A stretch of DNA of 40,989 nt from Oscillospiraceae bacterium (GTDB lineage Bacteria; Bacillota; Clostridia; Oscillospirales; Acutalibacteraceae). The number at the start of each line of letters is the position of its first letter. Positions within the stretch are counted from its first letter, which is position 1. The notes under the pieces are model-generated. The model was not told the DNA's origin and ran no database searches. It saw only the letters and a list, made by a program, of their open reading frames with translations. This document shows positions 30,403 to 40,618 of the stretch, one piece after another. Made by a program: the position numbers and the translations under genes. The stretch covers positions 1-40,989 of the forward strand of contig CADAMO010000006.1 in assembly GCA_902788995.1 (NCBI GenBank), written 5' to 3'.

Positions 30403-32394
30403 ATGAATAAAATCTACAATTCCGTGCGTGTATCGGTCCTCAATTGGATCGACGACGACGCCTTCAACGATCTGCTTGCTTTGCTGATCAATTATAAAGA
30501 CTGTGTGCAGCAGATCGCTTTTTTCAGCTCCGACTTTCACCCGCCGCTGCCGCTTCGGACGGCAAAAACACATTTTTCCATTTTGAAGGACCGGATCGAA
30601 CGCGCAAAGGAAGCGGGTTTTTCCTGCGGGATCAACGTGCTTTCCACCATCGGCCACCACCCGGAACGCATGGATGAAGCGCTGGACGGCCCCTGGAGGC
30701 ATATGACGAATATCGACGGCGATGCGTGTGAAGCGTCCTTTTGCCCCGGGGATGAGGCGTATCAGGAGGAATACGTCGCACCTTTGTATCGGATGTGCTG
30801 CGAAGCGAAGCCGGATTTTATCTGGATCGACGACGATATCCGTTACGGGCATATCCCCATCGGCAACGGCTGCTTTTGCGACGGATGTATTGCCCGCTTC
30901 AATAAAGAAAATCACCGGCATTTTTCGAGAGAAGCGTTGAAAACAGCGCTGGAAGCGCCGGAGAACGCCCAACTTCGGAAGGCATGGCTGCGGCACCAAA
31001 GCCGGAAGATCGCCGACCTGCTTCGGATGATCCGCCGTACGGTCAACGCGTGCGATGACGGGATCACACTTGGGCTGATGACGGGAGAGCGTTATTTTGA
31101 GGGCTATGATTTTCCGCTTTGGGCAGATGCGCTTTCGGACGGCGGCCGTTATGAGATCCTATGGCGGCCGGGCGGCGGCGCATACACGGACCAACCGTTT
31201 CTTTCGCAGATCGAAAAAGCGGGGCAGATCGGGCGGCAGTGCGCCGGGCTGCCGGAAAATGTGACGGTCGTGCAATCCGAAATCGAAAATTTCCCTTACC
31301 GGCTGCTGCAGAAAAGTCCCCGTTCCACGGCGCTTGAAGCGCTGCTGTACGTTTCCGCGGGATGTACGGGGGCGGCGTTCAACATCCTGCCGTTCGCTCC
31401 TTATATTGAAAATCCGGACGTGATGCGGGGGCACTTTACCGCCATCAGGAACGTCTTTCCGTTTGAAAAACTGCTTTCTGATCTGGCGGGACGGACGCCG
31501 ACGGCGGGCATCTATGACGGCTGGCATCCGCATGCGCAGGCTGCTGTCTCCGGCAGCTTCCTGCACGGCTGGGGCGGCAGCTTTGCAGAGCATTGGAACG
31601 CGGTTTATACGCTGGGTTTGCCCGAAAGCTTTGATTTCCATACTGCCGCCGCTTACCTGCTCACAGGGACCGCACCGCGCGCATATACGGAGGACGAACT
31701 GCTGAAACTGCTCTCCGCCGGCGTTTATATGGACGCCGGGGCGCTGCAAACGCTCAACGAAATGGGGTACGCGGAGCTGACAGGCTTTTCTGTGGGCGAG
31801 CGTCTCCGGGAGGACCATCTTGAGGTCTATACGGATCATCCGCTCAACCGCGGCTTTGCGGGCAGGGCGCGGCATTGTCCGCAGGTCTTCGTGCAGGGGG
31901 AATCCGCTGCGCTGCTGCCGACGGATGATGCCGAGCCGCTTTCGTATCTTACGGATTTCCACGGCAAAATCGCTGCCGGCTGCGCCCTCGGCCTGTATCA
32001 AAACAAGCTGGGCGGAAAGATCTGCGTTTCTTCCCACTACGCGGCGGCGGATATGGGCGACCCGTTCAAGGCCGCGCAGATGAAACGGCTCTTTCGGCTG
32101 CTTTCAGACGACCGCCTGCCGTTTCTGCCGGAAAGCTGCGTCCGGCTGCGTTCCTTTGTGCGGCAGACGCCGCGTGGGAATGCCGTCATCCTTTTCAATC
32201 CGAATCTTGACTGCCTGAACGACGTTGCGGTTCTGTACGCGGGTAACCGATCCGAGATCGATTATATCGGCGAAGACTGTAACAGGCAGCGCCTTTTCGC
32301 CGCGGGAACGGACGGCAAGATGACGCGGTTTCTTCTTCCGTCGCTGCCGCCCTTTTCCATGGCACTGTTATTACCGAAGGAGATGGAATCATGA
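30403..32394 (+). CDS. GH42-like TIM-barrel glycoside hydrolase (family not assigned)
   Basis: A 663-residue cytosolic protein. The N-terminal 330 residues look like a GH-A type TIM barrel, with KPDFIWIDDDIRYGHIP, then a Cys cluster NGCFCDGCIARFNKE as in GH42-related enzymes, and VVQSEIENFPYR as a candidate acid/base or nucleophile strand. The middle resembles a trimerisation-like Rossmann domain (LLTGTAPRAYTEDELLKLLSAG) and the end a small beta domain. AGGTGG precedes the ATG. It starts 33 nt after the GH95-like gene and overlaps the next by ATGA, so one operon. Confidence 0.6.
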   Translation: MNKIYNSVRVSVLNWIDDDAFNDLLALLINYKDCVQQIAFFSSDFHPPLPLRTAKTHFSILKDRIERAKEAGFSCGINVLSTIGHHPERMDEALDGPWRHMTNIDGDACEASFCPGDEAYQEEYVAPLYRMCCEAKPDFIWIDDDIRYGHIPIGNGCFCDGCIARFNKENHRHFSREALKTALEAPENAQLRKAWLRHQSRKIADLLRMIRRTVNACDDGITLGLMTGERYFEGYDFPLWADALSDGGRYEILWRPGGGAYTDQPFLSQIEKAGQIGRQCAGLPENVTVVQSEIENFPYRLLQKSPRSTALEALLYVSAGCTGAAFNILPFAPYIENPDVMRGHFTAIRNVFPFEKLLSDLAGRTPTAGIYDGWHPHAQAAVSGSFLHGWGGSFAEHWNAVYTLGLPESFDFHTAAAYLLTGTAPRAYTEDELLKLLSAGVYMDAGALQTLNEMGYAELTGFSVGERLREDHLEVYTDHPLNRGFAGRARHCPQVFVQGESAALLPTDDAEPLSYLTDFHGKIAAGCALGLYQNKLGGKICVSSHYAAADMGDPFKAAQMKRLFRLLSDDRLPFLPESCVRLRSFVRQTPRGNAVILFNPNLDCLNDVAVLYAGNRSEIDYIGEDCNRQRLFAAGTDGKMTRFLLPSLPPFSMALLLPKEMES

Positions 32395-33380
32395 CAGAAC
32401 ATTTTTATCACATCGGACAACGCACCGGAAAAGCCCCGGTTATCAAAAAATGCGGCGCGGTTGGCCGCGGCATGGAACAGCCCCCTGTTGTATGGAACAA
32501 CGAATTGTATCTTGTGGAAAGCAGGGAACCCGATGCTATCTGTCCCGTGCAGTATATTCGGGTTCGCAGCGAAAAAACCGGCGCTGTCACAGCGCCGTTC
32601 GGCGAAAACTGCTATTTTGCCTCCGCGTTTGCCGAAGACGGGGTTCTCTATGTGTTTGCCACGTCCCGCTTTGACGACAAACCTCTTACAATGTATCAGT
32701 CGGAGGACGCTGCCGACTGGCACGATCCCCGCGGCGGCCACACGGTCCGGATGTTTTATTCATCGGACCTTGTCGATTGGAAATCCTGCGATATTCTCCA
32801 CTGCCCGGACAAACGGCTGTGGAATACCTCCGTCTGCCGCGGCGATGACGGCTACCGTATGGCGATCGAGGCCAGCGCCAATCCCGGAGAGGAGAATAAA
32901 AACTCCGCCGTCGGCCGGCCCTTCACAAGCTTCTTTGCCCGTTCCTCCGACCTGTTTCACTGGGAGATGCTGCCGGAGGCATACGCTTATACGCCAAACC
33001 GCTATAACGCCTGCCCGGCGCTGCGCTATACCGACGGCTTTTATTATATGATCTGTCTGGAAGCGCTGCCCTGCCAGCGGTACGCGCCGTATATCTACCG
33101 CACGAAAAACTTTCTGGACTGGGAAGTGGGATTTCATAATCCCATTATGATGTACGGGGACGACGACAGGCGCGTCAAACCCGGCTGTACCTTGTCGCCG
33201 GAGGATCTCGACCTCCTCGAAACCGGTCTGAACATCAACTGCAGCGATCTGGATCTTTGCGAGTTCGAGGGAAAAACCCGCATCTACTACGCCAACGGCG
33301 ACCAGATGACCTATAGCTTTCTCTGCGAAGCGGAATACAACGGTCCGCTCCGCGATTTTCTGAAGGCATTCTTTTCCTGA
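32391..33380 (+). CDS. GH43/GH117-like five-bladed beta-propeller protein
   Basis: A 329-residue protein with repeating blade motifs: QPPVVWNNELYLVES, YFASAFAEDGVLYVFATSRFD, MFYSSDLVDWKSC, FFARSSDLFHWEM, PALRYTDGFYYMICLEA and YRTKNFLDWEVG. The S-DL-W repeats are typical of GH43/GH117/GH130-type propellers. Catalytic acids cannot be assigned with certainty. AAGGAG lies before the ATG, which overlaps the previous stop. Last gene of the carbohydrate cassette. The 33381-33609 stretch downstream holds no gene I can support. Confidence 0.65.
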   Translation: MTEHFYHIGQRTGKAPVIKKCGAVGRGMEQPPVVWNNELYLVESREPDAICPVQYIRVRSEKTGAVTAPFGENCYFASAFAEDGVLYVFATSRFDDKPLTMYQSEDAADWHDPRGGHTVRMFYSSDLVDWKSCDILHCPDKRLWNTSVCRGDDGYRMAIEASANPGEENKNSAVGRPFTSFFARSSDLFHWEMLPEAYAYTPNRYNACPALRYTDGFYYMICLEALPCQRYAPYIYRTKNFLDWEVGFHNPIMMYGDDDRRVKPGCTLSPEDLDLLETGLNINCSDLDLCEFEGKTRIYYANGDQMTYSFLCEAEYNGPLRDFLKAFFS

Positions 33381-33609
33381 ACAGACCGTTGCAGCTTCTG
33401 TCAACGGCTGCGCTGATCCGCATTGATATGTGCAAAGTCCGACTGCAAAAAAAGCGGATCGTGCTGCCGCAGCCCTGCAGCGATTTCAAGTAAATTCATT
33501 TCATATCTGCGGGCTGGACAATAATAGAATCAGCGCCGATAACTCATTATAACCAATGATACATGAAAAGTGCGATTATCATTTGTCCCAAGCTTTACCG
33601 TCTGCACCT

Positions 33610-33714
33610 TTACAGACTTGTCCCTTCCAACCAGTGGCGGATGGTGTTCAGCCATTCGCCCTTGTATTTGAAATAGCGGGGGCCGGCGACTGTGTATCCT
33701 ATGTACACGATTCG
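33610..33714 (-). pseudogene. Orphan C-terminal fragment downstream of hsdR
   Basis: Reverse-strand codons just after hsdR, in another frame, read RIVYIGYTVAGPRYFKYKGE and WLNTIRHWLEGTSL, then stop (33612-33610). There is no start site of its own. The composition looks coding but I do not recognise the family. Probably the last codons of a gene whose body was deleted when the restriction locus was joined here. Confidence 0.3.
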
Positions 33715-33716
33715 TT

Positions 33717-36700
33717 TTAGGCCGCCAGGGCGTTGGCGTTTACGCGGTCGATGGCTTTTTTGATGCCTAGCCACACCGAAATATCGGTGAATATCTCTAC
33801 CACGCTGCCCTGATCGGTGAACGGGGATTCCTGCAAAACGGACATATCCTTCATGACCCCGTTATGCACGATATATTCCACGATCTGGTTCACAAAATAG
33901 ATCTGGCGGCTGTCGAGGTTTACGTCGTTCAGGAATTCGGCAAACGCGGCCTTGGCGGCGTTCATGTCGAGGCCGACGATCTCCCGCACCAGTTCGCCCA
34001 GCGGTTTCTGTCCGTATTCCGCCTCGTAGTCTTCTTTTGTGCCGACTTCGGTCCACAGGATCGTTTCCAGCGCCTTCACGTCCTCGGCGGTCAGCGGTAA
34101 ATTGCCTTTCAGTTTGGCGATCACTGCGTTATCCTGATGCTGCCGGATATAGTATTCTGCTTTTGCCTTGTAATTTTTCAGGTCGTCGTTCTCAAGCTCG
34201 GATTCCTTCCAGTCCATCGAAAGGATCTCGTCTTCAAAGTTCGTGTCGTAGACGACGCCGTCAACGGGGATGTATTTCATCAGGTCGCGCAGGTTTTTGC
34301 GGATGTGCTCGAACTCGTTGATCCCGGCGTTGTCGAAATAGTCCGTATGAAGGATCTTGTTGAGCAGTTCCGCCTGCGCCGTGATCTCCGGAATGTTGGC
34401 GACGCCGGCGACCGCGCTGACCTTCTTGAACAAATCGCTGCGGTATCTGCCGTATTTTTTCCCGGCGAGATAGGCCAGCTCAATGCCGTACATCAGAGCG
34501 TCGAAGCGCACGGCCTTCGCGTCGTCCCCGTCGGGGATGATCAGCGGCGCCAGCTCCTGCCCCATCAGCAGCGTATCCTCATAGGTCAGCGCCTGATAAT
34601 TGTCGGGATTGGCGTACAGCTCCACATATTTCAGATGCTGCCGCACGGCGAAGTTCTCTTTGTTCAGCTCCCGCACCTTGCGGACCATATCCTCCACGAG
34701 GGATTTTCGGAACGCGATCAATTCCTCGGTCTGGTACGCCAGATCCTGCAATTTGAAAACGATCTGCGATTTCAGGTGGAAGATAGCGCCCTGCAGGGCG
34801 ATCATATTGGCGGTGGGTTTGCCCTTGTTCATGCGGAAAAACTCAAAATTGCCGCAAAAATCGAAAATGTAGAACTTCTCCTTGTCCTTGCCGTCCAGCA
34901 GCGCAGGGCAAAGGCGGGTGCCGCGGCCGATCATCTGCCAGAACTTGGCCTTGCTCATCACCTTTTTGAAGAAAACGAGGTTCAGCACTTCCGGCACGTC
35001 GATGCCGGTATCCAGCATATCCACGGAAATGGCGATCTGCGGCAGCTTCTTCGGGTCGCTGAAATCGTCGATGGCGCTCTGGGCGTAGGTCATGTAGTTG
35101 TCGATGACCTTGGCGAAGCCGGGCAGATGCGGATATTCTTTGTTGAAGATCTCATAGATTTTTTCCGCGTGGGTGTGGTTCTTGGCAAAGATGATGGTCT
35201 TGCCGAGCTTCGCGCCGTAGTCGATCTTCTGCCCGTGTTCCATCAGGATATGCAGCACCTCGCGGATGGTGTCCGCGTTGAAGATCCACTCGTTCAGGGC
35301 GGAGGAGGCGATGCTTTCCGGCAGCTCGCCGTTTTCATCCTCAAAGGTATCTTCATAGGCCTGTTTGTCTTCGTCGGAAAGCTCGTCGTAGACGATGCCC
35401 TGCTCGATAAATTTGAGGCGGGTTTCCACGCTCATAAAATCAACGAGATACCCGTCCTTCACCGCCTGCGCCAGCTCGTAGCCGTAGGTGGGCACGCCGT
35501 TTTCCAGCTCAAAGACCTCATAGGTGTTTTTGTCGATCTCATCCTTGGGGGTGGCGGTGAGGCCCACCAGCGGGGCGTCGAAATAGTTGAAGATATCCCG
35601 GTATTTGTTGTAGATGGACCGGTGCGCCTCGTCGCAGATCACCAGGTCGAAATGGCCGACCGTAAAGAGCTTTCCCTGCTCGTCCTTCGCCGTGTCGATC
35701 ACGTTCATCATGGTCTGATAGGTGGAAAAGACGCAGTGGGCGGTGTAGTTGTCCTTTTCTTCGCATAGATTCGTGACGGAAAGATCGGGCAGCAGGTTCA
35801 CAAAACTGCGCTTGGCCTGCGTGACGAGGGAATTGCGGTCGGCGAGGAACAGGATATTCTTCACCCAGCCATGCTGCAGCAGCACGTCGCAAAGCTCGAT
35901 GACCGTGCGGGTCTTGCCGGAGCCGGTGGCCATCACCAGCAGCGCCTTGCGGCGGTTTTTGACGTCGAGGGCGTCGCAGACGGCCTTGATCGCCGCCTCC
36001 TGATAATAGCGCCCGGCAATGCTCTTGTTGACCGTCACGTGGGACAGGCTTGTCCGCATGGTTTGCAGGTTAAAGAGCTTTTCAAGGTCGCGCTTGGAAT
36101 AAACGGACGCGACCTTTCTTTCGGGGTAAAGATTGTCCTGAATACGCGTTTCAAAGCCGTTGGACAGGAAGATCACCGGGCGGCGGCCGTACTGTTTTTC
36201 CAGCAGATCGGCATAGAGCTTGGCCTGCTGGCGGCCCTTGGCCACGTCCACGCAGGTGCGTTTCGCTTCCAGCACGGCCAGCGGGCGGCCGTCGTCTCCG
36301 TAAAGGACGTAATCGGCAAAGCCCACCTCGGAATGGTTGGGCATACCGGGGAGCTCCACCTCGTTCAGCCAGTCCTTGCCCTCGGTCCAGCCCGCGTCCT
36401 GCAGCATGAAGTCGATATAGATCTTGCGGGTTTTGTATTCGGAGAGCTCCAGAGGCTTGGGGACGTAGGTCTGCTGCTGCTCCGCGCGGCGGGCGGTGAG
36501 CTCGGCCTTGAGGGAGGCGTTTTCGGCCATCAGCGCCTTCAGGTCGATTGACTGATCGGGCACAAAGGAGAGCGCTTCTTCGGGGGTGAGGGTGAGCAGC
36601 GAAGGATCGAACTTGGTTTCTTTATAATCGTTCCCGTAGCAGTAGGCGACGAAATCCATGAAGTAGAACAGGTTTTCGATGCACAGCGCCGCCTGTTCAT

Positions 36701-37010
36701 CCGTGATCTTCTTGCCGCCGTGGGCCGCCGCGTTGCCCAGTTTGCGGATGAAATCCATCCGCCGCCACACGTCCACGCCAACAATGTCCTTGAAGGGCTC
36801 GTCGTTCATCAGCGCCACCAGCGTATCCTGATAGGGCATTTTGAGATCCCGGTCCACGGAATACATCCACTTGACCGCAAACTCCATCGCCCGGCGGCAG
36901 GACAGCACGCAGGAGGACACGTCGATATGTAAGAGCTTTTCCGCCGTCACCGCCACCTCGGCAAAGGAGGCAAAACCGGAGTCGGAGAGTAGAAAATCAA
37001 AGTTGGTCAT
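33717..37010 (-). CDS. hsdR: Type I restriction endonuclease subunit R
   Basis: A 1097-residue EcoEI-type HsdR. Residues 1-125 match DUF4145 (LSCRRAMEFAVKWMYSVD, FIRKLGNAAAHGG). The nuclease core has VLEAKRTCVDVAKGRQQAKLYADLL near 242-266. The SF2 helicase has Walker A MATGSGKT near 357-364, CDEAHRS near 460, GLTATP near 483 and later motifs (SVDMLDTGIDVPEVLNLVFFKKV, MIGRGTRL). ATG 37010 is preferred to the GTG two codons upstream because GGAGG lies 5 nt before it. It cleaves DNA after ATP-driven translocation in a complex with HsdM and HsdS. The gene is GC-rich, unlike the AT-rich hsdS/DUF4238 pair just upstream. Confidence 0.95.
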   Translation of the reverse strand: MTNFDFLLSDSGFASFAEVAVTAEKLLHIDVSSCVLSCRRAMEFAVKWMYSVDRDLKMPYQDTLVALMNDEPFKDIVGVDVWRRMDFIRKLGNAAAHGGKKITDEQAALCIENLFYFMDFVAYCYGNDYKETKFDPSLLTLTPEEALSFVPDQSIDLKALMAENASLKAELTARRAEQQQTYVPKPLELSEYKTRKIYIDFMLQDAGWTEGKDWLNEVELPGMPNHSEVGFADYVLYGDDGRPLAVLEAKRTCVDVAKGRQQAKLYADLLEKQYGRRPVIFLSNGFETRIQDNLYPERKVASVYSKRDLEKLFNLQTMRTSLSHVTVNKSIAGRYYQEAAIKAVCDALDVKNRRKALLVMATGSGKTRTVIELCDVLLQHGWVKNILFLADRNSLVTQAKRSFVNLLPDLSVTNLCEEKDNYTAHCVFSTYQTMMNVIDTAKDEQGKLFTVGHFDLVICDEAHRSIYNKYRDIFNYFDAPLVGLTATPKDEIDKNTYEVFELENGVPTYGYELAQAVKDGYLVDFMSVETRLKFIEQGIVYDELSDEDKQAYEDTFEDENGELPESIASSALNEWIFNADTIREVLHILMEHGQKIDYGAKLGKTIIFAKNHTHAEKIYEIFNKEYPHLPGFAKVIDNYMTYAQSAIDDFSDPKKLPQIAISVDMLDTGIDVPEVLNLVFFKKVMSKAKFWQMIGRGTRLCPALLDGKDKEKFYIFDFCGNFEFFRMNKGKPTANMIALQGAIFHLKSQIVFKLQDLAYQTEELIAFRKSLVEDMVRKVRELNKENFAVRQHLKYVELYANPDNYQALTYEDTLLMGQELAPLIIPDGDDAKAVRFDALMYGIELAYLAGKKYGRYRSDLFKKVSAVAGVANIPEITAQAELLNKILHTDYFDNAGINEFEHIRKNLRDLMKYIPVDGVVYDTNFEDEILSMDWKESELENDDLKNYKAKAEYYIRQHQDNAVIAKLKGNLPLTAEDVKALETILWTEVGTKEDYEAEYGQKPLGELVREIVGLDMNAAKAAFAEFLNDVNLDSRQIYFVNQIVEYIVHNGVMKDMSVLQESPFTDQGSVVEIFTDISVWLGIKKAIDRVNANALAA

Positions 37011-37031
37011 AAACACCTCCGCTACAACCAG

Positions 37032-37871
37032 CTAATAGAATTCTGATTGTGAAATAATTATATTTGACAATTCATATTCTTGTTGTTTTTTATTTGTTAA
37101 GTCTACATAACAATCTTTAATTAGCGCTGCTTTATTTCGAAATCGCCTTGTGCCGGGAGCATTGGAGAATTCAACAAGAACATGTGGACTTAGTGCAAGT
37201 ATACTATTTGTCAATCCTTTATCTTCATCAATTTTATATTGAACTGGACAATCGCTTGTAATAAATGACCTTTCTGTATAGGCAAAATAATAATCCAATT
37301 TTAATAAATCGGCTTCCATTTTATTTACAATACTGTTGTCTGATTCAAGTCCATATATATCCCTTCCTTGTGAATATTTGATATATGGGTCTATGTTGCC
37401 AAAACCCAAATTGCAAACAAGGGAAGATAGTTGTTGTATGTCCTCATTTTGAACAAGTCTTTTTAATTCATCATCTAAAATGCTGTTATTAATCGTTCGT
37501 GGATTTCTTGTTATAAAGTTGGCGATCATTTTCGCAAGTGTAGCATGTTCTTCTTGGTTACATATTAATGATTTGTTATTATAATTCAAAAAGACTTTTT
37601 TTATTACACTTGTTAAAACATTTGAAAATATATATTCATATTTGCTGAATTCTTTTTCTGTGGTTCCCTGTAAAATATATTTCGGTATTGTTTTATTTGT
37701 TTCAAAAGCACCATTCTTTATTTCATAGTAATCTCTTTCACAACATATTTTTTCTGGAGATGTCCAAAACGATTTATTAGTTTCTTTATTCTTACAAAAT
37801 AGTTTTCCTTTGTCATTAACAAATTGTTTTAAGTAAAACACTGGTACATAGTGTTGATTTGTACTATTCAT
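37032..37871 (-). CDS. DUF4238 protein inside the type I restriction operon
   Basis: About 279 residues beginning MNSTNQHYVPVFYLKQFVND, the DUF4238 hallmark (NHYVPxFYLK). Later motifs include LAKMIANFITRNPRT, and ERSFITSDCPVQYKIDED followed by SPHVLVEFS, usual for the family. An alternative TTG start at 37886 would overlap hsdS. The gene lies 7 nt after hsdS and 21 nt before hsdR, in one operon. Base composition is strongly AT-rich compared with hsdM and hsdR. Function is unknown; its place between specificity and restriction subunits suggests an accessory defence role. Confidence 0.85.
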   Translation of the reverse strand: MNSTNQHYVPVFYLKQFVNDKGKLFCKNKETNKSFWTSPEKICCERDYYEIKNGAFETNKTIPKYILQGTTEKEFSKYEYIFSNVLTSVIKKVFLNYNNKSLICNQEEHATLAKMIANFITRNPRTINNSILDDELKRLVQNEDIQQLSSLVCNLGFGNIDPYIKYSQGRDIYGLESDNSIVNKMEADLLKLDYYFAYTERSFITSDCPVQYKIDEDKGLTNSILALSPHVLVEFSNAPGTRRFRNKAALIKDCYVDLTNKKQQEYELSNIIISQSEFY

Positions 37872-37878
37872 AATAATG

Positions 37879-39054
37879 TTATCCAAAATACTGCTGCATT
37901 AGGCTGTCAAACAATAATTGAGTCTCATTTAGCGCTTTTTGTATGGCAACTTTTGATTTGTCGACTTGATTGACAAATGCCTCAAACTGAGTTTGTAACT
38001 CCATCTTCGGTATTACAAGCTTTTTACTTCCGAATATTTTATGGCCTAAATGAGGCTGGGTACCTTCCTTCATTTCACTCCATAACATATTCTGAAAAGT
38101 CTCTGATCTAAAGTAGTAGAACAGATAGGTTGTTGATAAAACCTCTTGATCAAACGATACCTTAAAGAGATTATTACTCAATATTCCATCCTTGCCTCGA
38201 TATATTTCTCCTGCGGTGTTTCCAGTATTTACCACAACTAAGTCATTACTTGTCAACTTTTTTTCGTCATATTGATCTAATACATAAATCCATTCGTCAT
38301 CATCATATTTCAAGTCACGTATATATAGATAACGATAATAGCCATCTTGATACTCTGATACCTGCTCTGACATTGGAATTTGAGTTCCTTGCGTCATTTG
38401 GCAGTATTCCGCAACCGTCGCCTCCTTATGTCCAAAGGGATTTACCACTATATCACCAAAGAGCTCGACAAATCGGGCTTTGATGAGGTCATCAAGAGCA
38501 GAAAGCTGCTGCTTTCTCTTTGCGTCTATTAACTGACACTTGTCAAGGGTTTGAACAATTTCTTTTTGTTCGTTAAGTGACGGCACAGATAAGGTGATTT
38601 TCTTCAAATCAGCTACTGTAAAACTTGCTTGATTGACGGATTTCTTTGTGATCTTGCTTAACTGTTTTTTGAATGAATCAGAGCGAAAAGAATAACATGC
38701 AAATTCAGGCAAGACAATTTCCCGATTTGCCTTGAGAGACAAAAGATTCATCCCGTGAATGATTGTTTCATCCTCTTGCTTTTTATAAAGCACAGTACGC
38801 CCAAGATACTGAACGCTGTTTATATGGGACATCAGGAGGTCACCGTCTTCCAAGACATAGCTCTCATATTTAGACAAGTCAGTAATCCCTGCATACCCCA
38901 TTCGATCCCGATTGAAGGTGTCATTTGTCGTTGTTTCTATTCGGGTAATAGGATAACCTCCGGTGCCCCCTTGTTTAATGTTGGCTCCATTACGAATCTG
39001 ATAAAAACAATCTCCAACTGTGTAATCTCTCATATTCATCCCTGAAAATCTCAT
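37879..39054 (-). CDS. hsdS: Type I restriction specificity subunit S
   Basis: A 391-residue HsdS with two target-recognition domains and two conserved helical spacers. TRD1 covers about 1-155 (ending SFTVADLKKITLSVPSLNEQ). Central spacer about 160-205: EIVQTLDKCQLIDAKRKQQL and LIKARFVELFGD. TRD2 about 210-345 with NTGNTAGEIYRGKDGILSNN and HLGHKIFGSKKLVIPKMELQ. The distal spacer ends DSLMQQYFG. It determines the bipartite DNA target for HsdM and HsdR. It starts two bases after the hsdM stop. It is AT-rich, in contrast to hsdM, consistent with exchange of the specificity gene. Confidence 0.9.
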   Translation of the reverse strand: MRFSGMNMRDYTVGDCFYQIRNGANIKQGGTGGYPITRIETTTNDTFNRDRMGYAGITDLSKYESYVLEDGDLLMSHINSVQYLGRTVLYKKQEDETIIHGMNLLSLKANREIVLPEFACYSFRSDSFKKQLSKITKKSVNQASFTVADLKKITLSVPSLNEQKEIVQTLDKCQLIDAKRKQQLSALDDLIKARFVELFGDIVVNPFGHKEATVAEYCQMTQGTQIPMSEQVSEYQDGYYRYLYIRDLKYDDDEWIYVLDQYDEKKLTSNDLVVVNTGNTAGEIYRGKDGILSNNLFKVSFDQEVLSTTYLFYYFRSETFQNMLWSEMKEGTQPHLGHKIFGSKKLVIPKMELQTQFEAFVNQVDKSKVAIQKALNETQLLFDSLMQQYFG

Positions 39055-39056
39055 TT

Positions 39057-40559
39057 TTATATTCCCAACAGTTCCCGCAGCGCGTTCATTTCCTTGCCGA
39101 TCTCCATTTCCAGCTCGTCCAGCTTTGCCATGATCTCGCTTGTCGGCGGGTATTCCACGGGCTTGTATTCCGTTTGCTTATACTTATTGATGCTCAGGTC
39201 GTAGTCGTTGGCGACGATCTCGTCCTTTGGCACAAAGAAGGATTTTTCGGTGCGCTGCCGGTCGGCCTCCGCTTTAAGGTTGCGGAACCGGGCGACGATA
39301 TCGGGGATATCGTTCTCCGCCACGAGGCTGCGCTTGTCGTCCAGACTGAGGCCGTCCGCCTGCATATCGTAGAACCACACCTTGTCCGTGCCGCCGTGGC
39401 CGGTTTTGGTGAAGATCAGGACGCCGGTGGAAACGCCGGCGTAGGGCTTGAACACGCCGCTGGGCATGCTGATCACCGCCTCCAGCCGGTTTTCCTCCAG
39501 CAGCGCCTTACGGATCGCCTTGTGGGCCGTGGAGGAGCCGAACAAAACGCCGTCCGGCACAATGCAGGCGCAGCGCCCGCCCACGCGCAGCATCCGCAGG
39601 AACAGCGCCAGAAACAGCAGCTCCGTTTTTCGGGTCTTACAAACCTTTAAGAGATCTGCGGAAACGATATCCGCATCCAAAGCCCCCTTAAACGGCGGAT
39701 TGGCGAGGATCAGGGAATACTTGTCCTTATCCGGGTTCTGGTCGGAAAGGCTGTCCCGGTATTCGATAAAGGGGTTGTCGATGCCGTGGGTCATCATGTT
39801 CATGGCCCCGATGCGCAGCATGGTGCGGTCCATATCGTAGCCGTGGAACATGTGGTTCATGTAGTGGTCTTTTTTCTGCCGGTCAAAGAAGATCTCCTGT
39901 TTCCGGGTCTCCTTCAGGTATTCCGCCGCGGAAACCAGAAAGCCGGAGGTGCCGCAGGCCGGGTCCGCGATCACGTCATCCGCCTTCGGGTCCATCAGCT
40001 CCACCATCATGCGGATGATATGCCGCGGCGTGCGGAACTGCCCGTTGACCCCCGCCGTGGCGATCTTCGCCAGCAGGTATTCGTACACGTCCCCGCGCAC
40101 GTCGGCGGACCGTGATTCTCCCATCAGGGCATAGATCTCATCCAGCGCGTCCACCACCTTGGAAAGCATCAGGGGCGTGGGGAGCTTGAAAATCGCGTCG
40201 TCCATATATTTGGAATAGGCGCTGTTTTTGTCTCCGTGCAGGTTCTTGATAAACGGAAACACCCACTCCTGCATCACGGCATACATACGCCCCGCCGGGA
40301 AGTCGTGGAACACGCTCCATTTTAGCTGCTGCCCGTCGATTTTTCTGTCGCCCACCGTGACCTCGTCCGCGAAAACGCTGGTAAAGGGCAGCCCCAGCAT
40401 GGCGGCCTCCTTTGCCCGCAGGTTGTCGCTGTCGTCCAGATCGCGGATGAACATCAGATAGGTGATCTGCTCGATCACGTCCAGCGGGTTGGTCAGCCCG
40501 CCGGTCCAGAATATCTCCCATAAGCTGTCGATTTTGTTTTTCAGTTCTCCGGTAATCAT
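39057..40559 (-). CDS. hsdM: Type I restriction DNA adenine methyltransferase subunit M
   Basis: A 500-residue N6-adenine methyltransferase. The N-terminal HsdM_N domain begins [23 protein letters not shown]-binding motif I is [13 protein letters not shown] near residue 200, and catalytic motif IV is NPPF near 287. AAAGGA lies 6 nt before ATG 40559; the frame extends to 40673 but the extra residues are not family-like. Its promoter and 5' leader (40704-40619) resemble those of a dead ATPase gene at 26.1 kb. First gene of hsdM-hsdS-DUF4238-hsdR. Works with HsdS to methylate the recognition site and protect the host. Confidence 0.95.
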   Translation of the reverse strand: MITGELKNKIDSLWEIFWTGGLTNPLDVIEQITYLMFIRDLDDSDNLRAKEAAMLGLPFTSVFADEVTVGDRKIDGQQLKWSVFHDFPAGRMYAVMQEWVFPFIKNLHGDKNSAYSKYMDDAIFKLPTPLMLSKVVDALDEIYALMGESRSADVRGDVYEYLLAKIATAGVNGQFRTPRHIIRMMVELMDPKADDVIADPACGTSGFLVSAAEYLKETRKQEIFFDRQKKDHYMNHMFHGYDMDRTMLRIGAMNMMTHGIDNPFIEYRDSLSDQNPDKDKYSLILANPPFKGALDADIVSADLLKVCKTRKTELLFLALFLRMLRVGGRCACIVPDGVLFGSSTAHKAIRKALLEENRLEAVISMPSGVFKPYAGVSTGVLIFTKTGHGGTDKVWFYDMQADGLSLDDKRSLVAENDIPDIVARFRNLKAEADRQRTEKSFFVPKDEIVANDYDLSINKYKQTEYKPVEYPPTSEIMAKLDELEMEIGKEMNALRELLGI

Positions 40560-40618
40560 AAGAAATCCTTTCCGATTCAGAATATTGCAGGAAGCAACAG
40601 GCGGTAAAATGCCGGCGG

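Noticed and set aside
33381..33609. Gene between the beta-propeller and hsdR
   Set aside because: No frame with start signals or recognisable residues; only the short orphan fragment at 33610-33714 looks coding.
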